Assembly: GCF_022539315.1 (NCBI RefSeq)
Contig: NC_066326.1
Span: 5,410,601 to 5,474,600 of the forward strand
Length of the DNA stretch: 64,000 nucleotides
Reading direction: 5' to 3'
From: Serinus canaria
Taxonomy: Eukaryota > Chordata > Aves > Passeriformes > Fringillidae
This document shows, in pieces, positions 52,266 to 62,745 of the stretch (within the stretch, counting starts at the first letter, position 1; each line of letters opens with the position of its first letter). The notes beneath the pieces are model-generated. The model was not told where the DNA came from. It ran no database searches and was given only the letters and a program-made list of their open reading frames with translations. The position numbers and the translations under genes are program-made.

Positions 52266-54630
52266 TGTCTGTGGTGGGTTTTAGTTCTCACAGCACTGAG
52301 CAGACATCTGAGCCAGGGCACTCTGAGGCACCACATTCAGCTATTCCACTAAAGCTCCACTCTTGCATAAAGGTAAAACCTTACAAAAGGAAGACCCTGT
52401 AAAGTCATGGCTCAGGTCTGTTACTTTTTCTAAGTAGAAGAGAACTGTGGGAAAGAGACTCAGCTGAATTAGAGGTAGAAAAACAGTTTATATCACCATC
52501 ACTCACATCGTGGTGTGTGATGGTTGGTTGAATTGTGTTTGTTGTGATTTCAAACTGTGTAACTGAGAAAGGCCTGACTGCTTAAAGAGGCCAGGTTTTT
52601 GCAGCAAAGCAGCTCTCCCTTACACCTGCCAGGGGACTTGGTGTCACTGCAGACCCTCACCCACACTCCACTGTTAAATGTGTCCAGGAGAGAAATCCCT
52701 GTGCTGCAGCCCTTTCCTGTGCCACAGCTCCCACCCAGGGCTGGCTTGCAAAGCTGCCACTGTTGGTGCCTCAGCCCAGGAGCAGGGAAGTGGCACCAGG
52801 AAGCCTCAGTCAGTCAGTCCAGCAGCACGTAGGTGTGCACAAGGGCTGGCTCAGCCTGGGCTGCCAAAAGCCACGGCTGACTCAAAACACATATCTTTGT
52901 TCTCCCTCCTTGTTTCATGCAGTAAATAAAAATAAATCCTCCAAGGAGCAGAGCATTTAGGCTCAGCATGTTCCTGCTTGCTCAGAGCACATCAGTCTGT
53001 TGTTCTTCCTGGCTAATCAGATAGAGCGGAAACCAAAACATTCTAAATTTGTTGTTCCCTTTTATTCTGTACATAATCACTGCTTCGTGTTTGCTTCTAA
53101 ATAGCTGCATAAATACACATTAAATGCAGTGACATCTCTTTTGGGACTCAGCCCAGTGTTTCCTGGTTATTTTCTCACTTTTAAAGAGATTGGGTGCTCA
53201 GATATTGTCACATTTCTTGTAAAACCCTCTGTACTGTGTATAATGGATATTATAATGCTGGGCTCATTCTTGTCCTCTGCAGGCATAGGGGAGTTGGTGA
53301 CACTAAATGAGCGTGGGAGAATAGCATGTACCCACATACCATGTGTGAAAGCACAAAAAGAGTCTCACTCTGGGCAGATATGAAGGTTATTTGGGACTGA
53401 CACTTCTTGCAGTGTTCCCCCTTCACCCAGCCTTCTCTCCTTCCACTCTGACTCTCAAGCTCTCACCCCAGTTTGCAGGGATCACTTTGGGTTAGTGGTT
53501 CATGGTTCCTGCAGAACTGCTGGCTCCTCTTTCAGTCTGGTTTCCATCAGTCAGGACATGTGCTGTCACTTTTGGCTTTTCAAGGAGCCTTCCTGCATGT
53601 CACAAGCCTAATGGCACTTCAGGATTTCAAGACTCAGGTAGATAGAGGTCTCAGAATCTGAATTTTTGACTGGCCAATAACTGTCCCTCCAGCACAAAAA
53701 GAGATATTTGATGCTGTATACACTGATGGCCACCTCTAGAAAACTGAGCACTGCAATCTTGGCAGAATTCATAAACAAATTTTGGTCACTTTCCAGTGCT
53801 TTCTGAATTTGTTTCCCAGAGATGGCAATATTCTCAGCCCCTGAGGACAGTGGCTTTCAAATTCACCCATTTGGGCAGTTGCAGAGCATTATTCCTAGAG
53901 CAGCAGTGGCCTCAGGCAGGCACATCCCTGGGGGCTGACACATCTGGCCAGCTCACAGCTGGAGGAGACTGAGCCCACATCTGTCCTTGGTGTACCACTG
54001 TCACATTGGCTTTTTAGCTTTCATTTCCAGTTTGTTTCATTTTAGTGGAGAGTCACAAGAGCAGTCTCATCAGTTTAATCCAACCCACAGGTAGTTTTTT
54101 GCAGCATGGCACAATGAAAACTGATGTACATTTTCCCAGAAATTGCTGTAATTGGTTAAAAATGCCTATTGCAGTGTAACCATTTCACTCTAATAGTGAG
54201 GCAAGTGTCCAAAACAAGTACACATAGGTGAGATGCATGCATGAACATTAACAGCAATTTGGTAAAGAACTGGGACAAATCCTGAGGGTGGACAGAGCTC
54301 TGCCTGAGACAAACCTGTAGCTGAGGTGCTGTAAGACAGATGAAGGTGGAGCCCAGGCCTTGGCATTTTGCATCCTTTGGTATGCCAGGTGCTCCTCACA
54401 TCTCCACCACAATTTGTCACAGCTGGTTACATCCTCACATCATGTTCAATACATTTCCTGGGCACAAAATGAAAGATGATCAGAGAAGTTCTGAAAGACC
54501 TGACACGGGGAAAGTGGGAGATTAATTGCAGCGTTAAGGCTGAGTGTGGCACAGAGTGGGAGCTGGAAGAGCTCTGCTCCAGGGGAAGAATCTGAGGAGT
54601 AGCTCCTTGTGGAGGAGCACTGTGCACCAC

Positions 54631-54666
54631 TTTGGCTACTGATGTCATTTTGGTTACTGATGTCAC
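54631..54666. repeat. Tandem duplication, 18-bp unit with CRE-like core
   Basis: Two adjacent 18-bp copies of TTTGGYTACTGATGTCAY match at 16 of 18 positions. Each carries TGATGTCA, one base from the CREB/ATF palindrome TGACGTCA. Confidence 0.85.
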
Positions 54667-55019
54667 TGTCCCCAGCATCCCCAGTGTAAAAATGAATGGG
54701 TGAGGGCATGGGCTGGGATGGAGGATGGATGCCCACCAGCCCTGCCCTGAGCCCACAGAGAAGTGCTGGGCTTGTCCTGCTGCCCACTGCCTCCAGTCTC
54801 AGAGATCATGTAGCATGGGCTGGGAGAGCCCATGTAGAAAAGTAAAATATCCTTCTCCTTCATCTGTTTTTATCCCCCCCTCCCTGATCTGTCTGTATCT
54901 TAGGATGGAAAATGTCAGGCACAGCATTAAGGCAGTCATCTCTCAGCAGATGGGAGTCGGGGGGGAAACAAAACTCTTTAAAGTTTATAGCAGAGGGTAG
55001 TGTAAAAGAGCAGCTAGAC

Positions 55020-55580
55020 CAAAGCAAACAGCCTCGGGGGCAGAGGGAGTTGGGCATCTCCGCTGCAGGGAGACGCACACGCTCCCTCTGCAGGAAAGTG
55101 CACCTCTCGTGCTGCCGGCTGATTGACCTCAGCAGGGCTCAGAGATTCGGAGGGAAGCACGGGCGAGTGCGGAAACACGCGGGGAAAAGCATTGCAAAGG
55201 GAAACGGGGGGGATGAGAGGGTGTGAGCATCCCATGAGGGACGATGCATCCCACGGGGGAGGGTGTGAGCATCCCGCGGGGGATGGTTTGAGCATCCCGG
55301 GGGGAAAGGTGTGAGCATCCCGCGGGGGATGGTTTGAGCATCCCCGGGGGGAAAGGTGTGAGCATCCCGCGGGGGATGGTTTGAGCATCCCGCGGGGGGA
55401 GGGTGTGCGCATCCCGCGGGGGATGGTTTGAGCATCCCGGGGGGAAAGGTGTGAGCATCCCGCGGAGGATGGTTTGAGCATCCCGCGGAGGATGGTTTGA
55501 GCATCCCGCGGGGCGGGAGGAGAGCAGGGCGGCCGCAAGCACGGGGCAAGGCTGATCTCTAGCGGTGTGCTCCGGCTGCA
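55020..55580. other. CpG-island-like block
   Basis: This is the strongest GC- and CpG-rich region in the window, with many CpGs both inside the minisatellite (55221-55512) and in unique flanks such as 55020-55200 and 55510-55580 (GGGCGGCCGCAAGC, CTAGCGGTGTGCTCCGG, GGGCGAGTGCGG). The flanks show that CpG richness is not only a property of the repeat. An unannotated promoter, possibly for a non-coding RNA, is a reasonable inference; no TATA box or conserved first exon was identified. Confidence 0.5.
55221..55512. repeat. 23-bp GC-rich minisatellite, 13 copies
   Basis: The core GCATCCC begins at 55227, 55246, 55269, 55292, 55315, 55338, 55362, 55385, 55409, 55432, 55455, 55478 and 55501. The spacing is 23 bp throughout except 19 at the first step and 24 twice. 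In the middle two unit types tend to alternate, GTGTGAGCATCCCGCGGGGGATG and GTTTGAGCATCCCGGGGGGAAAG, giving a 46-bp higher-order pattern. The 23-bp period is not a multiple of three and the minus strand lacks stops, so all three minus frames stay open. The resulting 136-174 codon frames are artefacts. Confidence 0.95.
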
Positions 55581-58500
55581 CCGCTCAAAACTTGGCCAGA
55601 TTTTTTTTCCCTTTTAAGTAACACATCAGAATGTGTTTTCTCCCACCACAGCCGTTTCTGTTTTAGCACTACTATATATGTAGATATATTTTTAGTTTTT
55701 GTTTTAGTATATGGTATCTATTGTCTGCATGCAGCATGTGCACAGGTGTGTGTGCAGTGTCCAGACACATCTGCACATCTGGATGTTCTGCCCACTGGCC
55801 AGAGCTGTCCTAACTGGGTACTTGGGGCCTGGGCTCATGGCTTACAATGGCCCTGAAGCAAGAGCTGGTGCTGGCCGTGTCCCTGGTGCTGCCTCCAGCT
55901 GCCCAGCAGCTTTGTCCCCTCCTGCACTGGCTCTTGGAACCCTCCCTCACATTTCTGTTCGTGTTATGCAAAGCAGGAGCAGAGGCTGCTGCTCCCAGCA
56001 GTGCTCACAGCCTGAGTGTGTTGAGGGCAAAGCCCTGCTCTGCTCATGTGCTCACTGTCATTTCTCACAGGTAATGGCTGCTGCTAAATCAGCCCCAAAT
56101 TTGTTCTCCAAACAGTGCTTAACTGCTTACATGCTTAGAAGTAAACCATGTAGAGCTGCCTTTAACGCTTTTCCATCTTTATTTTTATGCATTAAGATCA
56201 ATTTCATGAACTTTCCTAGGTAAGATGATTGCCATCGGCAGGAAGAATGTAGTAAATTAATTATAGATGTGTGTTAAATTACTTTCATTACTACTCTGAG
56301 TTCTGGGAGGGAGCTGTGTGAGCAGGATGACTGATGAAACAGTGTTTTTACATATTCCCCCAGTAATGGATATTTTTACTTGGCTGCTGGTGCTGTTTCT
56401 CAGCTCAGAGAAGCTGGAATTGCACATTTTAGAAAATGGAGGTTCACTCTAAAATTGATCTCCAAAGATTGCCAGAAAACTGTGGCTAAGGCAGACTGGC
56501 TGGAGCACAAGCTGTCTGTTGGTGAAGCACAAAGGTGAACTGAGGAAGGATTCATCCTGTTTGCCTCAGACACACCCAGATCCAAGGGAGTCACTTGCAT
56601 TTGGGGTGTTGTTCCTACACACTGCCAAAGGCATAACAGCCAAGACAAAAGTCTACATGAGTGGAAAGTTATTTTCCATATTCACCTTATAACAACCTTG
56701 GTGCAGGGTATTTTCTAGGGATTGATGGTCAGGCCAGTTTAATAGCTCTCTGCTGAACTTCAGGCTATCAACTTTCCACAGTGTGTCATTAATCCCTGGA
56801 AAATATCTAGGTTTATAGCAGATATGAGTGAAAAATAATACACATGTGAAGGTAAGTATAGTGTTGTATATACTGGGCTTGGTGAAGGTAAGTGTTTAAT
56901 CATGTGCTGGCCCTAATTGCTAACTCCAGATGCACTTCAGAATACAAGTAAATGGGGTACAGCTTAGTTACACTGTAATTACAAAGCAGCTTCACTGCAC
57001 TTCTATTTATATGGTGTATAATTACTGTCTTCTCTGGCTGAAAGCTGAAATCATAATATCATTGTTTCTCATGTGTCATACTGAAATGTGCCACAAAATA
57101 CTGTATTTTAAAGGATTTCTGTAACAGGTAAGTCAGAGCACAAATGCCTACTCAGTAAGCTAACTCTATTGATTTCTAGCCACTACACTCACAGTCTTTT
57201 TTGATTAAAAACCCCAAAAGTTTAAAGAAATAAGAAATATGAATCAACATACATCATGTCCCAGGTCATGAACTGTTAACAAATTTTATTACATGGTTTG
57301 TCCTCCCTGGAAGAGTGGGAAGTGGAGCCCAGACATGGAGAGCCTTCCTGTGTTCCCTTCCCAGTCCCTGTCTGTGGTCTGGGGTGATGCTGACAAGAGC
57401 TCCCTTCTCACTTCCCATTGCCACTGCCACCTCTGGGATCAAAGATGCACCATCAAAGATGCTTGAGGATCCCTTCTGGTACCAGGTTTGAGAGACTCAG
57501 TTCTTTAACACATCAATCCAGGCATCCCAGAGGAATGCAGCCCCTGCTTGCCAGCCTTCAGCAGGTGGGTTTTCCCTTGGATCTGTCCCAGTGCTGGCTG
57601 TGGGTGTGTGCATGTGCACACAAGGTAGGAAGGGCTATCTCAGAAGTCTGAAGCACATCACAGAGATTTCCCTGCCCACGCTGCCTCTGCAGGAGCAGGG
57701 CTGTGGAGGTTTCCATGAGACTTGTAAAAGTGCCAAAAAAACCCTCCACAGTCTGCTGGGAGCATAATTAGAGTTGGCAAGTTTGCTCAACAAGCACTTC
57801 TTATACATGGTATTAATGGTGATAGGTAGAGTCTGTGGGTTTTTCACTTAATAATGCATGGAACCTCCTAGATATTCCAGGGATCTCTCTCTGGAGTAGT
57901 GCTTTGTGATCACAGGCATAACTAATGGTCAGGAGTGATTACATACTGATTAAAACTACTTCAGGATCTCATCTGTCCAGGAAGGGAATGCCAGGCTCTG
58001 CAGCAGGAGGCAAGAGCTCATCCCTGTTTCATTTCAATCACACCCATCCATCTGAAAGACTCTGCTTTGCACATCAAACAGGGTCCAGGACTCATAGGGG
58101 ATCTGATGTGTTAGAATTAGACCTTGAAGCTGCCATCTTTGGTGAACTATCTTCCCCTTCTTGGCAGCCAGTGGATTTGACCAGGGAAGTGTAGAAGCAC
58201 ATTCTTGTTTGGTGCCTGTCCCAAACAGCAGGATTCCCACAGGAGGTGGGAGTTGCTTCATCTGACACATTTTGTTGGGATGCCTTTGCACCCAGCAGAC
58301 AGGAGTCTAAAACCCTCTGGAGAGCCTGTGGGAAGCCTGTGTTTCTCTGTGTCTCTTTTTCCATGGATTTAGTCTGAAAAAACCTGTAGAAAAATGACAA
58401 ATTCATGGGCTGGGGAGTTGGGCCATGGGCTGGACCATCCAGAGATGATGATGGTGTGAGGGTGGGCAGTACCCACTGAGGTGTTTGCACCATTAGACTG

Positions 58501-60796
58501 TCAGATACTTTATCTGAAGTAGATGCAAACTCTGCAGGACAAAGGGTTGTAGAGTGCATAAAAGGGAATTTTGTCACTGGTGATAGCAGGGTCTCAACCA
58601 CAGTGACACAGAACATCCCATTTACCCCTGGATGTTCATTTTTTGGTGTCAGGATGTAAATGAGCCTCTTTTCAAATCCAAACTGAAGCACAGCAATACT
58701 TCAGTGAGTGTCAGAGAGGACGGCAAATCAAATCTGTGTTCCTGAGCCACGCTGCCATTGTGGGAAGCTTTGTTGACAGTTACGAATGTCACTCATCAAA
58801 ACGCCCTCACACAGTTCTGATAAGTCCAAATAATACTATTTTATAGACAATGTCACTGCAGAGGGCATGAAATTCATCTTTTAAATTCATTTCAGATGTA
58901 ATCTGAATGCACCTGTGTTGTCTACGAGATGTTTTCTGAACACAACCAAATAAATTTGGTGTCAGCTGCCATGGGAACTGTCCTTATGAATAATCTCCCG
59001 TGTCTCCTAAAAGGAGTGCATATTTCAAACACATAGGTTGGCACTTCATTTGTTTGTTTGCTAATTTTTAACAGAGTTACTACCAAATTGCCTTTACTCA
59101 TTTGTGGTTTCAGACTTCTCAGTCTCCTTGTGTGTTTTGCACTTTCTAGAAGTGGTTCATTCATTCTATTTAAATGATTTTTAAATGTGGGGCAAAGCAG
59201 CATCTGGCCCAAGGTGTGATGGCAGAAAATGTCCCCTTCTAGCAGCATGAGACTCCATCCTGTGGCAGAGTCACTGCTCTAACATTTTTTTTAAAAGGGA
59301 GGGAGCAATGTGTACAAATTTCACCACACCAAAGTAGTGAAATATTTGAATTCTACCTCCATGCCTTTGAATTTGGAAAGCTAAACATGGAGAGGGTAGA
59401 AGTGAGGGGAACTGTAAACAAAAAACGAGTCCATGGGATAAATCTAAATCCAATCTGTGGCACTTGTCACCCCTCCCCATCAAACACCACTCTTGGCTTC
59501 TTTTGTGGTTGTTGGGAATGATGGTCCAGCATCCAAATCAGGCTCTTGATGAGGTCTGAGCAGCCCTGGAAACAATGGCAATTACTTCTAATAAGGTCAC
59601 AAGCTAATGAAATATAAAAAGAAAACTCTCATAACTACACTCCACAGAAAGTGTTTGCAATCATCCCTGCACATCTGATATCCCAAATATCCCCCCTGTG
59701 CCTAGCACGCATATTTATGCCACAACTCTCACAGCTCTTGACTTCCTTACACAGGTGCTTTCCAAACCTAAGTAAATATGAATTTTGTGTTCAATTTGCC
59801 ACACAAATCACTAAATTAGATGCACAGGCAGCTTCTACTGCGTCACAAGAGCTTTTTGTAATGGTTATTTCATACTGCACTAGTTATTTTTAATAACTGA
59901 AGACATTCTTAGGAAGTTTGAGAGCTTTCCAAGAAAGGATTACAGCTCGAGTCTGCAAGGTGCTGAATTCACAGGATGTGAGTCAAGGAAGCATTTCTAG
60001 GGCTTATAAGTACAGAATTATTAGGCATTGCTTTGCTGCAGTGATTAGGGGGATGTCATGCTCAGAGGTTTGAGTGCAGGGTGGCAGCAGGAGCAGGGGA
60101 CAGGGAAGAGTCAGGCCACCCAGCAGGGAACACCAGCCACAACCACCAGCACTGCCTTGGAACAGTCTGGCTCCCTACCTGGCAGAAACAGTGCCATAAT
60201 CTTTAGTAACAGTTTCCTTGACAGGAGAGTGAGTAGGTTAAATGAAATGGCTGCTTTGTGTTAGAAGAATTCTGAAGCCCTCAAGACCTACTTGGCCAAT
60301 GAAACATTTTTTGCCCTCAGGGGCAGTTTCACAAAGGATTTTCCAGAGGATTTTCACAGATAGCTGAACAGAACACCTTTTAATCAAAAATCTTATCTGT
60401 ATTAACAAAGTTTTATGACCTAAAAATCTTGCTTGGGGTTTCTGAGAGATGAGGAGCTTGAGGATCAGCTCCTGCCGTAAGGACAGCTGGGGATCTGGGC
60501 CATTGCACTGAGGATTAATGGGTACAACCTGGTGGAAAGGTATGAAAATCATCTTGTCAGGTCCTTGCCAGGTCATTCTGCACAGCTTTCAGACTCCTGG
60601 GCCCACACAGCTGGGGCTGTGAGGCAGGCTGGCCCAGACCAGCAAGGATATCAAAGGAATCCAAATCAACAAGAAGGTGAGGTTGTGACCAAGAGTTTTG
60701 TGACCATGTGCATGGAGGCAGGACTAGAAACCCTCAGAGGACAGACTCCTTACTGAATCAAGAAGCTGCATTACACACACAGGAAAATGCAAACTA
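55581..60796. other. Non-coding sequence downstream of the transporter gene
   Basis: Open frames of 170 codons (plus, 55711-56223) and 199 codons (minus, 58092-58691) occur, but neither resembles a known protein. Consensus splice donors (GGTAAGT) lie at about 56852, 56888 and 57127 without convincing upstream exons. No transposon was recognised. Confidence 0.45.
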
Positions 60797-62452
60797 ATTT
60801 AATTTTTTAAAATAGTTTTATTAAGTATATGACAGCATATGACAGAAGGCATATTGGAAAATATTCATGACCTTCTATTAAAGCCTTCTTAAACGAACTA
60901 TCACAGACATATTTGACAGAAATAAAGGGTATTAAAAACAAGCACTGAAGGCCTAATTATTTTGTATAGATTTTTTTTCACAGAAAATAACAGTTACAAC
61001 ATAAGGCTAAAATTTAAGTCCTACTGAAGTCAAAGACCACCATTCTTCAAAGAAACAAAAGAATTCACAGAAAAAGTTTTGTACAAGAAGACCAGAATGA
61101 CCTAATTTTAAGAGTACAGTGTATTTACGAAAGTATTTTTACAAGCCTTTCTTCATACTGTGTACACAAGTGACAGGAAAATACAGTTCTTTGAAGACAA
61201 AACCATGAAAAAATATGATCTGACCACATATGAATACCATTGAAATAGAAACAGGAGAACTAACTTCTGGATAAGTTTTAGCTTTGGATTTGGATGATCT
61301 GCCTGAGGAGTCCTTGTTTTTATCTAATCAAATCCATGAAATTCCACAGAAGTCTGATGATTCAATTGTGTGATGCCATGCTCAGCATCCACGGCTCGAG
61401 GGCATCAGCTGCTTGGTATAAAATACATCAGAGTGCAAATTCTTCCCAGATCAAAATCATCCCCACAGGAGAGCCTCCCACGTGGTCCCAGCTCCACCTC
61501 TGCATCACTGACCTGTCAAATTTGACTTTGTGCAGCAGGGTGGCATGAGGCCAGCAGGTACTGCAGTGCCAGCAGCAGGGAGGTGCCCACTCCAGCCCAA
61601 ACAAGGGGGAGGCAGCTGGGTTTGTATTCCCTCCAGGATGGATGCAACTGAAGCAGGTTAAAAAAAAAGCCTGGCACGAGGTCCCAGCTCTGAGACAGTG
61701 CTCAAAATCACCAGCTGGGATTAGTGTGAGTAGTGTGAGGCACACAGCAAGCAGAGTGCACTGTGCACAGGTTTAATGCACTGCTATCCTTTTTACTCCC
61801 TTTTTCTAGCAAGGGGCTACCTGGGCTCAGCAGGGCTTTTAGGCAGCTCAGGGCACTGGGTTCCATTTCAGCTCTGGCATGCCTAAGCTTCATTCACTGA
61901 TGCAATGATGCCCAGAGCTCCCCTGTGCTTCAGTTCTTCATTTGTACAATTAATTAATGGTGGCAACACTGTCTCACCAGGGTGCTGCAAAGAAAAAGCT
62001 CACTAGAAATGGTAAGGCACTCAGAAATTGGATAATAAGCACTTTGTAACCTCCTAGGGAAAAATTAAATTTGCACTGTTGGAATGTAGGTCAAGGGTTA
62101 AGCTTAAGACTAAATTTCTGCCCTGCACAGATAAAGCACCTGGAGAAGGACTCCTGCCTCTTGCCAGCCTCGTCCTAGCCCCCTGCAAAGCATCACATTT
62201 CCCTTTTCTCTGGGAAATGGGGAATATCTAAAGGAAAATCTTGCAGGACCTTTGGTAAGCAAGCAGATACTGCAGTGTCCCAGCAGTTTATGAGAATCAG
62301 GACTTGTCTCTGTTCTAGTCTTCTCCAGCAACAAAGAAGAGGATGCACAGGGAGGAGAATAGACTAAAATTTTAAAACCCAGTGTGATTTCAGAGCTGGT
62401 GCTCATTTGAGCAGCCCAGAAGTCATTTCCCATTCAGCCCATGAGAACAGGT
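60797..62452 (-). other. SLC16A7: 3' UTR of the SLC16 transporter gene (predicted)
   Basis: Sequence between the stop codon at 62453-62455 and the poly(A) signal at 60817-60822 is inferred to be 3' UTR, about 1.65 kb. The last few hundred bases before the signal are AT-rich and non-repetitive, typical of a vertebrate 3' UTR end. I found no earlier canonical AATAAA on this strand between the stop codon and 60817. Open frames here are short and unrecognised. The cleavage point (about 60797-60805) is an estimate. Confidence 0.5.
60817..60822 (-). terminator. Poly(A) signal AATAAA
   Basis: TTTATT on the plus strand reads AATAAA on the minus strand. It is the only canonical hexamer downstream of the SLC16 stop codon within about 1.7 kb, so it is the likely end of that transcript. 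Confidence 0.5.
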
Positions 62453-62745
62453 TTAAGCTTCGTTTGTGCCATTCATTTCCTTCTTTAATCCTTCTCCCTT
62501 CTCTCTCAAAGGTTCCAGCTCAGGCCCATCCTGTGTGGAGTCTTTGTTCCAGTTTTTTTTGCCTTCATTTTCTGTCCTTACAGATTTAGGATCCTCTTCT
62601 TTTGCCTTTCTTTCCTTCTCCTCCTTGGCAAGCATCCGATAATTATAATAATTCATGATGAACAGAAAGGTTCCTGCCAGGACCATCACGGCTCCACATT
62701 TAATGAACATATATTTATAGTCCCCAAAGGTATCAATAAGAATTC
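62453..62745 (-). CDS. SLC16A7: SLC16 monocarboxylate transporter (MCT2-like), last coding exon
   Basis: This is the C-terminal exon of a proton-linked monocarboxylate transporter, a plasma-membrane carrier of lactate, pyruvate and ketone bodies with 12 membrane segments. On the minus strand a TTTTACAG acceptor ends at 62746, and the exon opens in phase 1, completing a Gly codon. It then reads ILIDTFGDYKYM, a hydrophobic segment (CGAVMVLAGTFLFIM, the predicted twelfth helix), and NYYNYRMLAKEEKERK, the hallmark YR-LAKE motif of MCT1/MCT2. A charged cytosolic tail of about 50 residues ends MNGTNEA and TAA at 62453-62455. The intron position just before the loop ahead of the last helix matches what I recall for MCT1-4. 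MCT3/4 are unlikely because they lack YR-LAKE. The KYM...CGA pattern and the adjacent desert favour SLC16A7 over SLC16A1. All upstream exons lie beyond the window. Confidence 0.85.

Larger units (their letters stand above)
49716..55019. other. Non-coding sequence, no gene recognised
   Basis: Five kilobases are without a supported gene. Two small tandem duplications (52234-52265 and 54631-54666) are listed separately. The open frames are short and unrecognised. Confidence 0.5.

Noticed and set aside
55014..55581. Three overlapping proline/histidine-rich minus-strand frames (136-174 codons)
   Set aside because: All three frames are open because the 23-bp minisatellite lacks stops on that strand; the repeated peptides are the same unit read in turn.
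58092..58691. 199-codon minus-strand open frame
   Set aside because: No family resemblance or motif; Ser/Thr/Pro-rich chance composition, with no gene structure around it.
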